Positions 1 to 5,574 of a stretch of DNA of 6,284 bases are shown piece by piece. The first letter of the stretch is position 1. Each line of letters starts with the position of its first letter. Made by a program: the position numbers and the translations under genes. Origin of the DNA: Saprospiraceae bacterium. Lineage in GTDB: Bacteria; Bacteroidota; Bacteroidia; Chitinophagales; Saprospiraceae. The DNA is taken from positions 1-6,284 of the forward strand of contig JADZBJ010000042.1 of assembly GCA_020852155.1 (NCBI GenBank), in the 5' to 3' direction. Under the pieces are notes generated by a model. That model was not told the origin of the DNA, did no database searches, and saw only the letters and a program-made list of their open reading frames with translations.

Positions 1-275
1 TCTGCGACGCCCTACTGGCCGTTCGTGAAGAAATTGACGCCATCGCGAGAGGTGATTACGATACGCAGGACAATCCGCTCCACAATGCACCGCACACCTG
101 CGATGAAGTGACTTCAAACGACTGGACGCATGTGTATTCCCGCGAAAAAGCCGTTTGGCCATTGCCTTATCTTCGTCAGGGATTCAAGTTCTGGCCAACC
201 GTAGGGCGCATTGATCAGGCTTACGGCGACAGAAACCTGATTTGTACTTGTCCGCCCGTCGAGGCGTACGCTTAA
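1..275 (+). CDS. gcvP: Glycine dehydrogenase (decarboxylating), P protein of the glycine cleavage system, C-terminal end (5' truncated)
   Basis: This is the last 90 codons of a gene that starts before the window; the first full codon is at position 3 and the stop is TAA at 273-275. The translation has the typical tail of the P protein: LLAVREEIDAIARG, then DNPLHNAPHT, then WPLPYLRQGFKFWPTVGRID, and the end segment DQAYGDRNLICTCPPVEAYA. P protein is the PLP-dependent cytoplasmic enzyme that decarboxylates glycine and passes the aminomethyl group to the lipoyl arm of GcvH. The PLP-binding lysine lies upstream, outside the window, so completeness and activity cannot be judged. No other gcv gene follows. 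A large palindrome starts 8 bases after the stop. The family call is nearly certain because this tail is highly conserved from bacteria to mitochondria. Confidence 0.95.
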   Translation, partial: CDALLAVREEIDAIARGDYDTQDNPLHNAPHTCDEVTSNDWTHVYSREKAVWPLPYLRQGFKFWPTVGRIDQAYGDRNLICTCPPVEAYA

Positions 276-283
276 ACCACCCA

Positions 284-431
284 ACTTTTCAAATTTCAAA
301 TGGTAAATTTCAAATTAAGAGATACGCCATTACACTACTACACAACAATTTTATGTAGCACATAAAATTGTTGTGTAGTAGTGTATAGTGTAATACGCCA
401 TTTGAAATTTACCATTTGAAATTTGAAAAGT
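284..431. repeat. Nested intergenic palindrome with a 32-bp outer stem
   Basis: The outer arms, 284-315 and 400-431, are perfect reverse complements over 32 bp. Each arm contains two copies of the 11-mer AAATTTCAAAT (291-301 and 305-315 on the left; reverse complements at 400-410 and 414-424 on the right), separated by GGT or ACC. Between the arms sits a second, independent hairpin (332-356 against 360-384). The element starts 8 bases after the gcvP stop and ends 31 bases before the arginine deiminase start. It could end or stabilise the gcvP transcript, or be a dispersed palindromic element. The outer stem is A/T-rich and no T-run follows it, so it is not a textbook intrinsic terminator. The structure is read directly; the role is inferred. 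Confidence 0.9.
332..392. repeat. Inner palindrome flanked by a 10-bp direct repeat; possible small inserted element
   Basis: The arms 331-356 and 360-385 pair perfectly over 26 bp around the 3-base loop AGC (357-359). The 61-base stretch is bracketed by the identical 10-mer ATACGCCATT at 322-331 and 393-402, in direct orientation, as a target-site duplication would be. Removing the stretch plus one 10-mer leaves a simple hairpin with the 32-bp outer stem and a 13-base loop (TAAGAGATACGCC). The right end carries a local duplication (AGTGTAT then AGTGTAAT at 380-394), so TACACTA (331-337) also has an inverted partner at 386-392. The element has no coding capacity; if mobile, it would need a transposase supplied from elsewhere. 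That it is mobile is inference. Confidence 0.5.
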
Positions 432-462
432 ATAGATAGCCTGACCAACCTAACCCAATTTT

Positions 463-1731
463 ATGGATGCAAATAGCCGCATTTATGTTGATTCTGAAAT
501 CGGTAAACTGAAAAAGGTCATTGTCCACCGACCTGATGAAGGTATTGCCCGCATCACCCCTAAACGAGCCGAAGAACTGCTGTTTGACGATATTGTTCAC
601 CTGCCGAACATGCAGGACGAGCATGATATTTTCTCCAATGTTCTGCGGGCGTTTCTCGGCAAGGAAAATGTACTGGAAGTGCGGGATTTGCTCGCCCTGA
701 GTTGCAGTAACGAAGACAGTCGCTACGAAATCATCAATAAAATCGTTGATTTTGAGGAGTTGCCTTATTCATTTATTCCCCGACTGGCCGGACTTTCACC
801 GGAGCAACTGGCCGATACCCTCATCACCGGGTACCTGGAGCCGGAAGACCGCATCTTGTTTGACCCGATTCCGAACCTGATTTTTACCCGCGACATCGCG
901 GTGACGGTAAAAGAGCACGTACTCATTACCAAGGCCAATAAATCGGCTCGTTTTCGCGAAAATTTCATTACCCGGCTCATATTCAGCAGCCATCCGGTTT
1001 TCCGCCGCCTCAAGGCCGATGGCAAAACCATTAACCTGAATCGTGTGGATAAATTTCCGCCCAACAAGCGCGGCGAAAATATCAGCATCGAAGGTGGCGA
1101 CGTGATGATGTTCCATAAAGATTACCTGCTGATTGGCAACTCGGAGCGTACGAACAACTATGCTTTTGAGATGATCAAAAACTTTCTTTTTGAAAGGGGG
1201 ATCATCAAGAACATCGTTCAGGTCAATATCCCTGCTGAACGTACCTACATGCACATTGACACGATTTTTACCCAGATCAACCACAATCACGTCGTGGGTT
1301 ACAAACCCATCGTGCAAGACGGCCTGGGGTCGTACGTGGATGTGCATCGCCACACGGGTGAAGAACTGGAATATCCCAGCATCGTGGATTTCCTTCGGGC
1401 AGAAATCAACCCGAACATGGAGTTTATCTGGGCCGGTCGCGGAGAAAGCCCGTACCAGGAGCGCGAGCAATGGACCGACGGTTGCAACCTCGTTGCCATC
1501 AAACCGGGCGTAGCTGTTACGTATGACCGCAACCCCATCACAGAAAAAGCTTTCAAGGAAGTCGGCTACAAGGTTATTTATGCAGAAAAATTCCTGCGCG
1601 ACGTGGAAAATGGTAAAATTGACCCTGAAAAAGTGGAAAATACCATCATTACTATCCCGTCAAACGAACTATCCCGCGCCCGCGGCGGTAGCCACTGTAT
1701 GACCTGCCCTGTTGAAAGAGAGGAGGTTTGA
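463..1731 (+). CDS. arcA: Arginine deiminase
   Basis: This 422-residue protein hydrolyses L-arginine to L-citrulline and ammonia in the cytoplasm. It belongs to the guanidino-group-modifying (amidinotransferase-fold) superfamily. The catalytic set known from the Pseudomonas aeruginosa enzyme is present: Asp144 in FTRD (141-144), Glu210 in EGGD (210-213), His264 and Asp266 in HIDT (264-267), and the nucleophile Cys412 in SHCMTCP (410-416). Substrate-binding arginines appear at Arg163, Arg229 (NSERT) and Arg407. WTDGCNLVAIKPGV (337-350) and YDRNPIT (354-360) are also family motifs. Relative to the P. aeruginosa spacing, about 20 extra residues (roughly 375-395) lie before the catalytic loop. 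The ATG at 463 is preceded by an A/T-rich stretch without a Shine-Dalgarno, as is usual in Bacteroidota. No arcB, arcC or antiporter gene is adjacent, so ATP generation by the full pathway is not supported locally. Confidence 0.93.
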   Translation: MDANSRIYVDSEIGKLKKVIVHRPDEGIARITPKRAEELLFDDIVHLPNMQDEHDIFSNVLRAFLGKENVLEVRDLLALSCSNEDSRYEIINKIVDFEELPYSFIPRLAGLSPEQLADTLITGYLEPEDRILFDPIPNLIFTRDIAVTVKEHVLITKANKSARFRENFITRLIFSSHPVFRRLKADGKTINLNRVDKFPPNKRGENISIEGGDVMMFHKDYLLIGNSERTNNYAFEMIKNFLFERGIIKNIVQVNIPAERTYMHIDTIFTQINHNHVVGYKPIVQDGLGSYVDVHRHTGEELEYPSIVDFLRAEINPNMEFIWAGRGESPYQEREQWTDGCNLVAIKPGVAVTYDRNPITEKAFKEVGYKVIYAEKFLRDVENGKIDPEKVENTIITIPSNELSRARGGSHCMTCPVEREEV

Positions 1732-1737
1732 TGTTTT

Positions 1738-1772
1738 TAGGCTTACGAAATTTCAAAAGTTTCGTAAGCCTA
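1738..1772. terminator. Hairpin between convergent genes, probable bidirectional terminator
   Basis: TAGGCTTACGAAA (1738-1750) and its exact reverse complement (1760-1772) form a 13-bp stem around the 9-base loop TTTCAAAAG. It lies 6 bases after the arginine deiminase stop. On the other strand it includes the TAG stop (1770-1772) of the 120-residue gene. Because it is symmetric, it can fold in both transcripts. Neither strand has a T-run directly downstream, so termination strength is uncertain; placement is the main argument. Confidence 0.7.
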
Positions 1773-2132
1773 TGTTATCTGATGTTCTGCTTCCCAGGCT
1801 TTGAAATAACGGATTGCATTGATTTTGAGCATCCGCTCCTGCTCGTGGGTGCTTTGGCGCGGCATTTCCAACACCTGACGGTAATGCGGCCATCCATCGG
1901 CGTCGCGGCCTTCGAATTCAAAAAAACCGTCTTCGCTCAATAGTCGGCAAACGCCGAGGTGCATCAGGTCCTGCTTTTCTTCTTTGGTGAATTTGGTTTT
2001 CCATCTGCCCAGTTCCTGAAGTCCGATCAACATCAGGACGAGATTCAGGTCGGGCAGAGCGTCTTTTCGCATGGCATCTTTGACTAAATGTTGCACATGC
2101 AACCACTCAAAATCCAGTTGCCAGTCTTCCAT
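1770..2132 (-). CDS. Uncharacterised 120-residue protein co-transcribed with a response regulator
   Basis: I do not recognise a characterised family, though the protein resembles small uncharacterised proteins I associate with Bacteroidota; that is recollection, not a search. It is predicted soluble, charged and mostly helical, with no signal peptide or membrane segment. Visible landmarks are an aromatic N-terminus (Trp4, Phe8, Trp10), the segment DALPDLNLVLMLIGLQELGR (24-43), a lysine/glutamate-rich helix (45-55), and an acidic, glycine-bearing turn GFFEFEGRDADGWPHYRQV (69-87). Its ATG is 6 bases after the response regulator stop, so the two almost certainly share a transcript. Its stop codon is inside the hairpin it shares with the convergent arginine deiminase gene. 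Strand, tight spacing and protein-like composition support a real gene. The function is unknown; a role with the regulator is only suggested by position. Confidence 0.82.
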   Translation of the reverse strand: MEDWQLDFEWLHVQHLVKDAMRKDALPDLNLVLMLIGLQELGRWKTKFTKEEKQDLMHLGVCRLLSEDGFFEFEGRDADGWPHYRQVLEMPRQSTHEQERMLKINAIRYFKAWEAEHQIT

Positions 2133-2138
2133 AAGTTA

Positions 2139-2840
2139 CTAATCGTCCACCCTGAATTTAAAGCCTACACCGTGAATATTTTCCACCTTGATCCGATCGT
2201 CGAGGCTGAGGTATTTACGCAGTCGTGAGATAAAAACATCCAGGCTTCGGCCCAGGAAGTAGTCGTCTTTGCCCCAGATGGTTTCCAGGATAAAAGAGCG
2301 CTTGACCACCTGATTACGGTGCTCGTTGAGCAGTTTGAGCAGGTCGGCTTCCTTTTGAGTCAGTGTTTCGGCATAGCCATCTGTTGTCAGGCTCAGGTTT
2401 TTATAGTCGAAACTGTAATGGCCAATGCTGACGGGCGTGTTGGTACGCGGTACATTGGCGTATTTGCTCCGGCGCAGAAAAATTTCAATTTTAAGCAGCA
2501 ACTCTTCAATGCTGAAGGGTTTGGTCATGTAATCGTCGGCGCCAATGGTCAGGCCGTGAATACGGTCTTGTTTCATGCTTTTGGCGGTCAGGAAGATAAT
2601 GGGCACCTGTTCGTCGCGTTTGCGGATTTCCTGCGCCAGCGAGAAGCCATCTACTTCCGGCAGCATCACGTCCAGTATGCAAAGGTCGAATTTTGCACCG
2701 GATTGAATGGTTTGCATGGCCTTGCCCCCGTCTTCGCAGTAGGTGACTTCGTAACCATTTAATTCGAGGTTGTCGCGGGTGACGAAGCTGAGGCTTTCAT
2801 CATCCTCCACGTAAAACAGGTGTGCTTTAGAATCGGCCAT
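2139..2840 (-). CDS. OmpR-family two-component response regulator (RprY-like)
   Basis: This 233-residue cytoplasmic transcription factor has an N-terminal receiver and a C-terminal winged-helix DNA-binding domain. Receiver (about 6-122): acidic pocket Glu12/Asp13/Asp14, phosphoacceptor Asp57 in ILDVMLPEVDG, Thr85 in FLTAKS, and Lys107 in TKPFS, all conserved, so phosphorylation is expected. A short linker (about 123-136) leads to the DNA-binding domain (about 137-231). That domain includes TQKEADLLKLL (161-171), the recognition helix GRSLDVFISRLRKYL (197-211) and the wing IHGVGFKF (222-229). It resembles the RprY type common in Bacteroidota. No histidine kinase lies beside it in the window, so its partner is unlinked or unknown. 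It heads an operon with the 120-residue protein and has its own promoter candidate at 2881-2913. The start context is A-rich (CATTTCAAAATG) without a Shine-Dalgarno. Confidence 0.93.
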   Translation of the reverse strand: MADSKAHLFYVEDDESLSFVTRDNLELNGYEVTYCEDGGKAMQTIQSGAKFDLCILDVMLPEVDGFSLAQEIRKRDEQVPIIFLTAKSMKQDRIHGLTIGADDYMTKPFSIEELLLKIEIFLRRSKYANVPRTNTPVSIGHYSFDYKNLSLTTDGYAETLTQKEADLLKLLNEHRNQVVKRSFILETIWGKDDYFLGRSLDVFISRLRKYLSLDDRIKVENIHGVGFKFRVDD

Positions 2841-2880
2841 TTTGAAATGTTTGCTTGATAAGTTTTGGTTATTGATCGGG

Positions 2881-2913
2881 CAAACTTACTCTTTTTCACT
2901 TTTGCCTTTCAAA
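2881..2913 (-). promoter_or_regulatory. Bacteroidota-type promoter for the response regulator operon
   Basis: On the minus strand, TTTG (2913-2910) is followed after 21 bases by TAAGTTTG (2888-2881). This is an exact match to the -33 TTTG / -7 TAnnTTTG consensus with N19-21 spacing used by the Bacteroidota primary sigma factor. Transcription would start around 2873-2876, leaving a leader of roughly 35 bases. The -33 element lies inside the last codons of kynureninase, so the regulator can be expressed apart from that gene. The TTTG sits in a T-rich run, which weakens its specificity; the -7 match carries the call. Confidence 0.55.
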
Positions 2914-4179
2914 AAAACTCAAAAACAGTTGACCTAATTTCCAAACATCCTCGAATGAGTTGTAAAGCGGCACCGGAGCCAGGCGGATAACATTAGGTTC
3001 ACGCCAGTCGCTGATGGCCCCGTTTTCTTCAAGATATTTAAAGATTTCCCGCCCGCGCTCGTCGGTAAGCAGCGAAATCTGACACCCGCACTGGTCTGGA
3101 TTGGCCGGGGTAATGATTTTACAAAAACCGTATTGCTCATTCACTTCTTCCAGAATATGGCGCATAAAACCGGACAGCAAAAGGCTTTTGGCGCGTAGTG
3201 CAGGCATGCCTGCGGCGTCGAACAAATCCAGACTGGCTTTATGAGCGGCAAAACTGAATATCTGGGCATTGCTCAATTGCCAGCCTTCAGCACCGCGCAT
3301 GGGTTTGAAGCCTTTGCGCATCTGAAAGCGTTCAGATTCATCGTGCCCCCACCAGCCGCCAAATCGCGGCAAATCAGGGTTGTTGGCATGGCGCTCGTGG
3401 ACAAAACACCCGGATGGACCGCCTGGTCCTGAATTCAGGTACTTATAACTGCACCAGACCGCAAAATCCGGCCCCCAGTCGTGTAATTGCAGCGGGACGT
3501 TGCCAGCAGCGTGCGCCAGGTCAAAACCCACGCAGACGCCAAATTTTCGCGCAGTAGCGGCTATGCGTTCCAGGTCATAAAGTTGCCCCGTGTAGTAATT
3601 CACGCCGCCAAACATAATCAGCGCCAGTTGGTCGGCTTCCCGTTCGATGGCTTCAATAATATCTTCCGTTTTCAGGGCTTCTTCCCGGCCTGACGCCCCC
3701 TGAAGTTCGATGATGGCGTCGTCTGGGTCGAAGCCATGCCAGCGTACCTGCGTTTCAACCGCGTACTGGTCGCTGGGGAATGCGCCCGCCTCCATCATAA
3801 TCTTGTATTTGCCCCCGCGCACAGGCCGGTAAAAAGAGACCATCATCAGGTGCAGGTTGACGGTCAGGGTATTCATGATGACAACCTCATGCGGCAGTGC
3901 GCCGACCAGACGAGCCGCCTGCGGCGTCAAAAATTTGTGGTAGTGCATCCAGGGGTGTTCGCCTCGGAAGTGCCCTTCTACGCCGTAAGTCCCCCACTGA
4001 TCCAGTTCTGCATGGAGTGCTGCGCGAACCGTGTCTGGTTGCAAGCCCAGCGAATTACCACAGAAGTATAAAGCGGGCTGCCCCTCATGCTGAGGGAAAA
4101 TAAAACGCTGCCGAAATCCGGCTAAAGCATCAGCGTTGTCCAGATTTTGTGCGTATTCCAGACTGTTGACGTAGTTCAT
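2896..4179 (-). CDS. kynU: Kynureninase
   Basis: This 427-residue protein is a PLP-dependent fold-type I hydrolase that cleaves L-kynurenine to anthranilate and L-alanine (or 3-hydroxykynurenine to 3-hydroxyanthranilate) in the cytoplasm. It serves tryptophan catabolism or de novo NAD synthesis. Family motifs occur in order: FCGNSLGLQP (39-48), EHPWMHYHKFL (74-84), MNTLTVNLHLMM (102-113), AFPSDQYA (133-140), FDLAHAAGN (219-227) with Asp220 expected to contact the PLP ring, and SYKYLNSGPGG (244-254) with Lys246 as the Schiff-base lysine. FGGWWGH (273-279) and the late NVIRLAPVPLYNSFED (396-411), with a candidate substrate-carboxylate Arg399, follow. The length is normal for the family. ATG 4179-4177 is the natural start; no clear promoter was found upstream. 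No other kynurenine-pathway gene is in the window, so which physiological branch it serves is open. Confidence 0.95.
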   Translation of the reverse strand: MNYVNSLEYAQNLDNADALAGFRQRFIFPQHEGQPALYFCGNSLGLQPDTVRAALHAELDQWGTYGVEGHFRGEHPWMHYHKFLTPQAARLVGALPHEVVIMNTLTVNLHLMMVSFYRPVRGGKYKIMMEAGAFPSDQYAVETQVRWHGFDPDDAIIELQGASGREEALKTEDIIEAIEREADQLALIMFGGVNYYTGQLYDLERIAATARKFGVCVGFDLAHAAGNVPLQLHDWGPDFAVWCSYKYLNSGPGGPSGCFVHERHANNPDLPRFGGWWGHDESERFQMRKGFKPMRGAEGWQLSNAQIFSFAAHKASLDLFDAAGMPALRAKSLLLSGFMRHILEEVNEQYGFCKIITPANPDQCGCQISLLTDERGREIFKYLEENGAISDWREPNVIRLAPVPLYNSFEDVWKLGQLFLSFFERQK

Positions 4180-4658
4180 GATTGTTTTGAAATGAATTGA
4201 AGATGAAACAAAAAAGACGTTTCAGGAAAGGTTAATTCAGACTTCATACTGGCTTAACGGGAATGTCGGGCGGCAATATCCAAATTTGCAGAAAATAATT
4301 GGTTGTTCATTTTTATACAGCCTTCAATTTGTATCTGATGCGATCCACACACCCGCGCCTTTTCTCTGTACAAAGCCGTCACTCTTTCGGCACATTACGG
4401 GCCTTTTATCGAAGTCAGTTCAGGCCCCGGCAGTTTGCAAGCCTTTTGCTGCGAACGCTGGCGCGGGTTCTTGCATTTTTCACCACGACTTTTTCTTCTA
4501 ACAGCCAGACGCTCAGGCGCGCATTCTCCTTGTTGTCATACGCGACCGGCGCATTAATGAGTGCGCTATACATGATCTGGCTTTTCCGGGATATCATGTT
4601 CAATACCATTCGATAGAGCATGAACCTGTTTTTTTACTTCATTACAATTTGAAAATCC
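4180..4658. other. Long intergenic region between divergent genes, no convincing gene
   Basis: This 479-base stretch separates kynU (leftward) from the phosphoesterase gene (rightward), so both promoters should lie here. I found no exact TTTG-N19-21-TAnnTTTG on either strand. The longest open frame (+, TTG at 4299 or ATG at 4338, stop at 4614-4616) would encode an arginine-rich product with a hydrophobic end (ALYMIWLF). Few of its codons begin with G, unlike the confident genes around it, and I recognise no family, so I do not call it. A minor 6-bp inverted repeat (TGAAAC 4204-4209, GTTTCA 4219-4224) lies near the kynU start. No tRNA-like or riboswitch-like structure is evident by eye. Confidence 0.5.
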
Positions 4659-5468
4659 ATGAAACGCGAACTGGATATTGTTGTGATTTCAGATGTTCAC
4701 CTTGGCGCCTCCAGGTGTCGTGCCGAGGAACTGTTGAAATACCTAAAAAGTATTCAACCTGAAATGCTGGTGTTGAACGGCGATATTTTCGATATGGGAA
4801 AGTTCCGTAAAAACAATTTCCCGACACAGCATCTGGAAGTGATTCGACGGGTACTTAAAATGGCGCTGAACGGAACCAAAGTCTATTACCTGACCGGCGA
4901 GTGCGATCAAGGGTTGCGGCAATTTGAGGATACCGGATTTGGGCCGGTGAATGTAAGAAGCCACCTGGTGTTCAAAGCCGATGGCAAACTGCACTGGATT
5001 TTTCATGGCAATTACCTGACAAAAACTTCATCCAAAGGTTGGTCGTGGTTTGGCCCGGCATGGCGATTTATCGGCGGGCTCTTTCGCAAATCCGGGTTCG
5101 TTAATCAGCATTTGCGTAAAATGCCTCGGTCGGTCACTGATTTTGAAGACAAAATAGTAGAAATAGCGGCTGAAAAAGGCTTTGATTATGTCATTTGCGG
5201 GCATATTCATCATCCGCAACAACTGAGATTACAAGCCCAAAATGGCAAAGTTGTCCATTACCTGAACAGCGGCGACTGGATAGAACACGGGACGGCACTG
5301 GAGTATCGTACCGGACAATGGTGCATATATCACGACAATGAACATTATTTTGGCGCTATCAGTCCGCGGTTGCAAGTTCGTTCCAAGACAGGAAAATCAA
5401 ATCTGCGCAACCTGGATGGATTGTTGTCGTCAACCAGCAGCGCCACGGCTGCTCTGGATGCCCTTTGA
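4659..5468 (+). CDS. Calcineurin-like metallophosphoesterase, LpxH-like, with altered active-site motif
   Basis: This 269-residue protein has the metallophosphoesterase fold and resembles Bacteroidota proteins annotated as UDP-2,3-diacylglucosamine diphosphatase (LpxH-like, lipid A synthesis). Motif I is intact: SDVHLG with Asp12 and His14. Motif II is intact: NGDIFD with Asp42. Motif IV keeps His116 (FHGN), and motif V is GHIHHP with His182 and His184. SGDWIEHGTALEY (204-216) is also typical. Motif III, normally GNHD (GNRD in LpxH), reads GECD (80-83): the metal-binding Asn is Glu81 and the catalytic His/Arg is Cys82. In relatives I recall, FHGD and GNHDE occur at these places and the region between motifs IV and V is longer. 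A serine/alanine-rich tail (257-269) is probably disordered. No signal peptide is seen. The fold is near certain; the substrate, and whether it is active, are not. ATG 4659 fits an A-rich leader (TTTGAAAATCC). Confidence 0.88.
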   Translation: MKRELDIVVISDVHLGASRCRAEELLKYLKSIQPEMLVLNGDIFDMGKFRKNNFPTQHLEVIRRVLKMALNGTKVYYLTGECDQGLRQFEDTGFGPVNVRSHLVFKADGKLHWIFHGNYLTKTSSKGWSWFGPAWRFIGGLFRKSGFVNQHLRKMPRSVTDFEDKIVEIAAEKGFDYVICGHIHHPQQLRLQAQNGKVVHYLNSGDWIEHGTALEYRTGQWCIYHDNEHYFGAISPRLQVRSKTGKSNLRNLDGLLSSTSSATAALDAL

Positions 5469-5574
5469 AATCTAACTGGTTAGGTCGCGCTAATACACCC
5501 GCATAACTGCCACCCCTGACCAAGTCGGTTGAATACTGTACTTTGCAGCCGTTTGTACTAACCTCACTGCGGAC

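Noticed and set aside
284..431. Palindrome region as a CRISPR array or tRNA/structured RNA gene
   Set aside because: There are no regularly spaced repeats with unique spacers, and the fold is two simple long stems without a cloverleaf or conserved RNA motifs.
796..1470. A 224-codon open frame antisense to arginine deiminase
   Set aside because: It lies wholly within a confidently identified gene with all catalytic motifs, and its product shows no recognisable family. It is a by-product of codon use on the coding strand.
2319..2762. A 147-codon open frame on the + strand opposite the response regulator
   Set aside because: The minus-strand protein has complete receiver and winged-helix motifs; the opposite frame shows no family features.
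3736..4103. Overlapping + strand open frames opposite the kynureninase N-terminal half
   Set aside because: Both are antisense to a well-conserved enzyme and overlap each other; no family features are seen.
4281..4288. CAAATTTG as a promoter -7 element for kynU on the minus strand
   Set aside because: It lacks the initial T of TAnnTTTG, is about 100 bases from the start codon, and has no TTG at correct spacing.
4643..4651. TACAATTTG just upstream of the phosphoesterase as a -7 element
   Set aside because: It has three bases instead of two between TA and TTTG, lies only 7 bases before the ATG, and has no TTG/TTTG at the needed distance upstream.
5539..5545. TACTTTG upstream of the TonB-dependent receptor as a -7 element
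   Set aside because: It is one base short of TAnnTTTG, and the nearest upstream TTG is far too close to serve as the -33 element.
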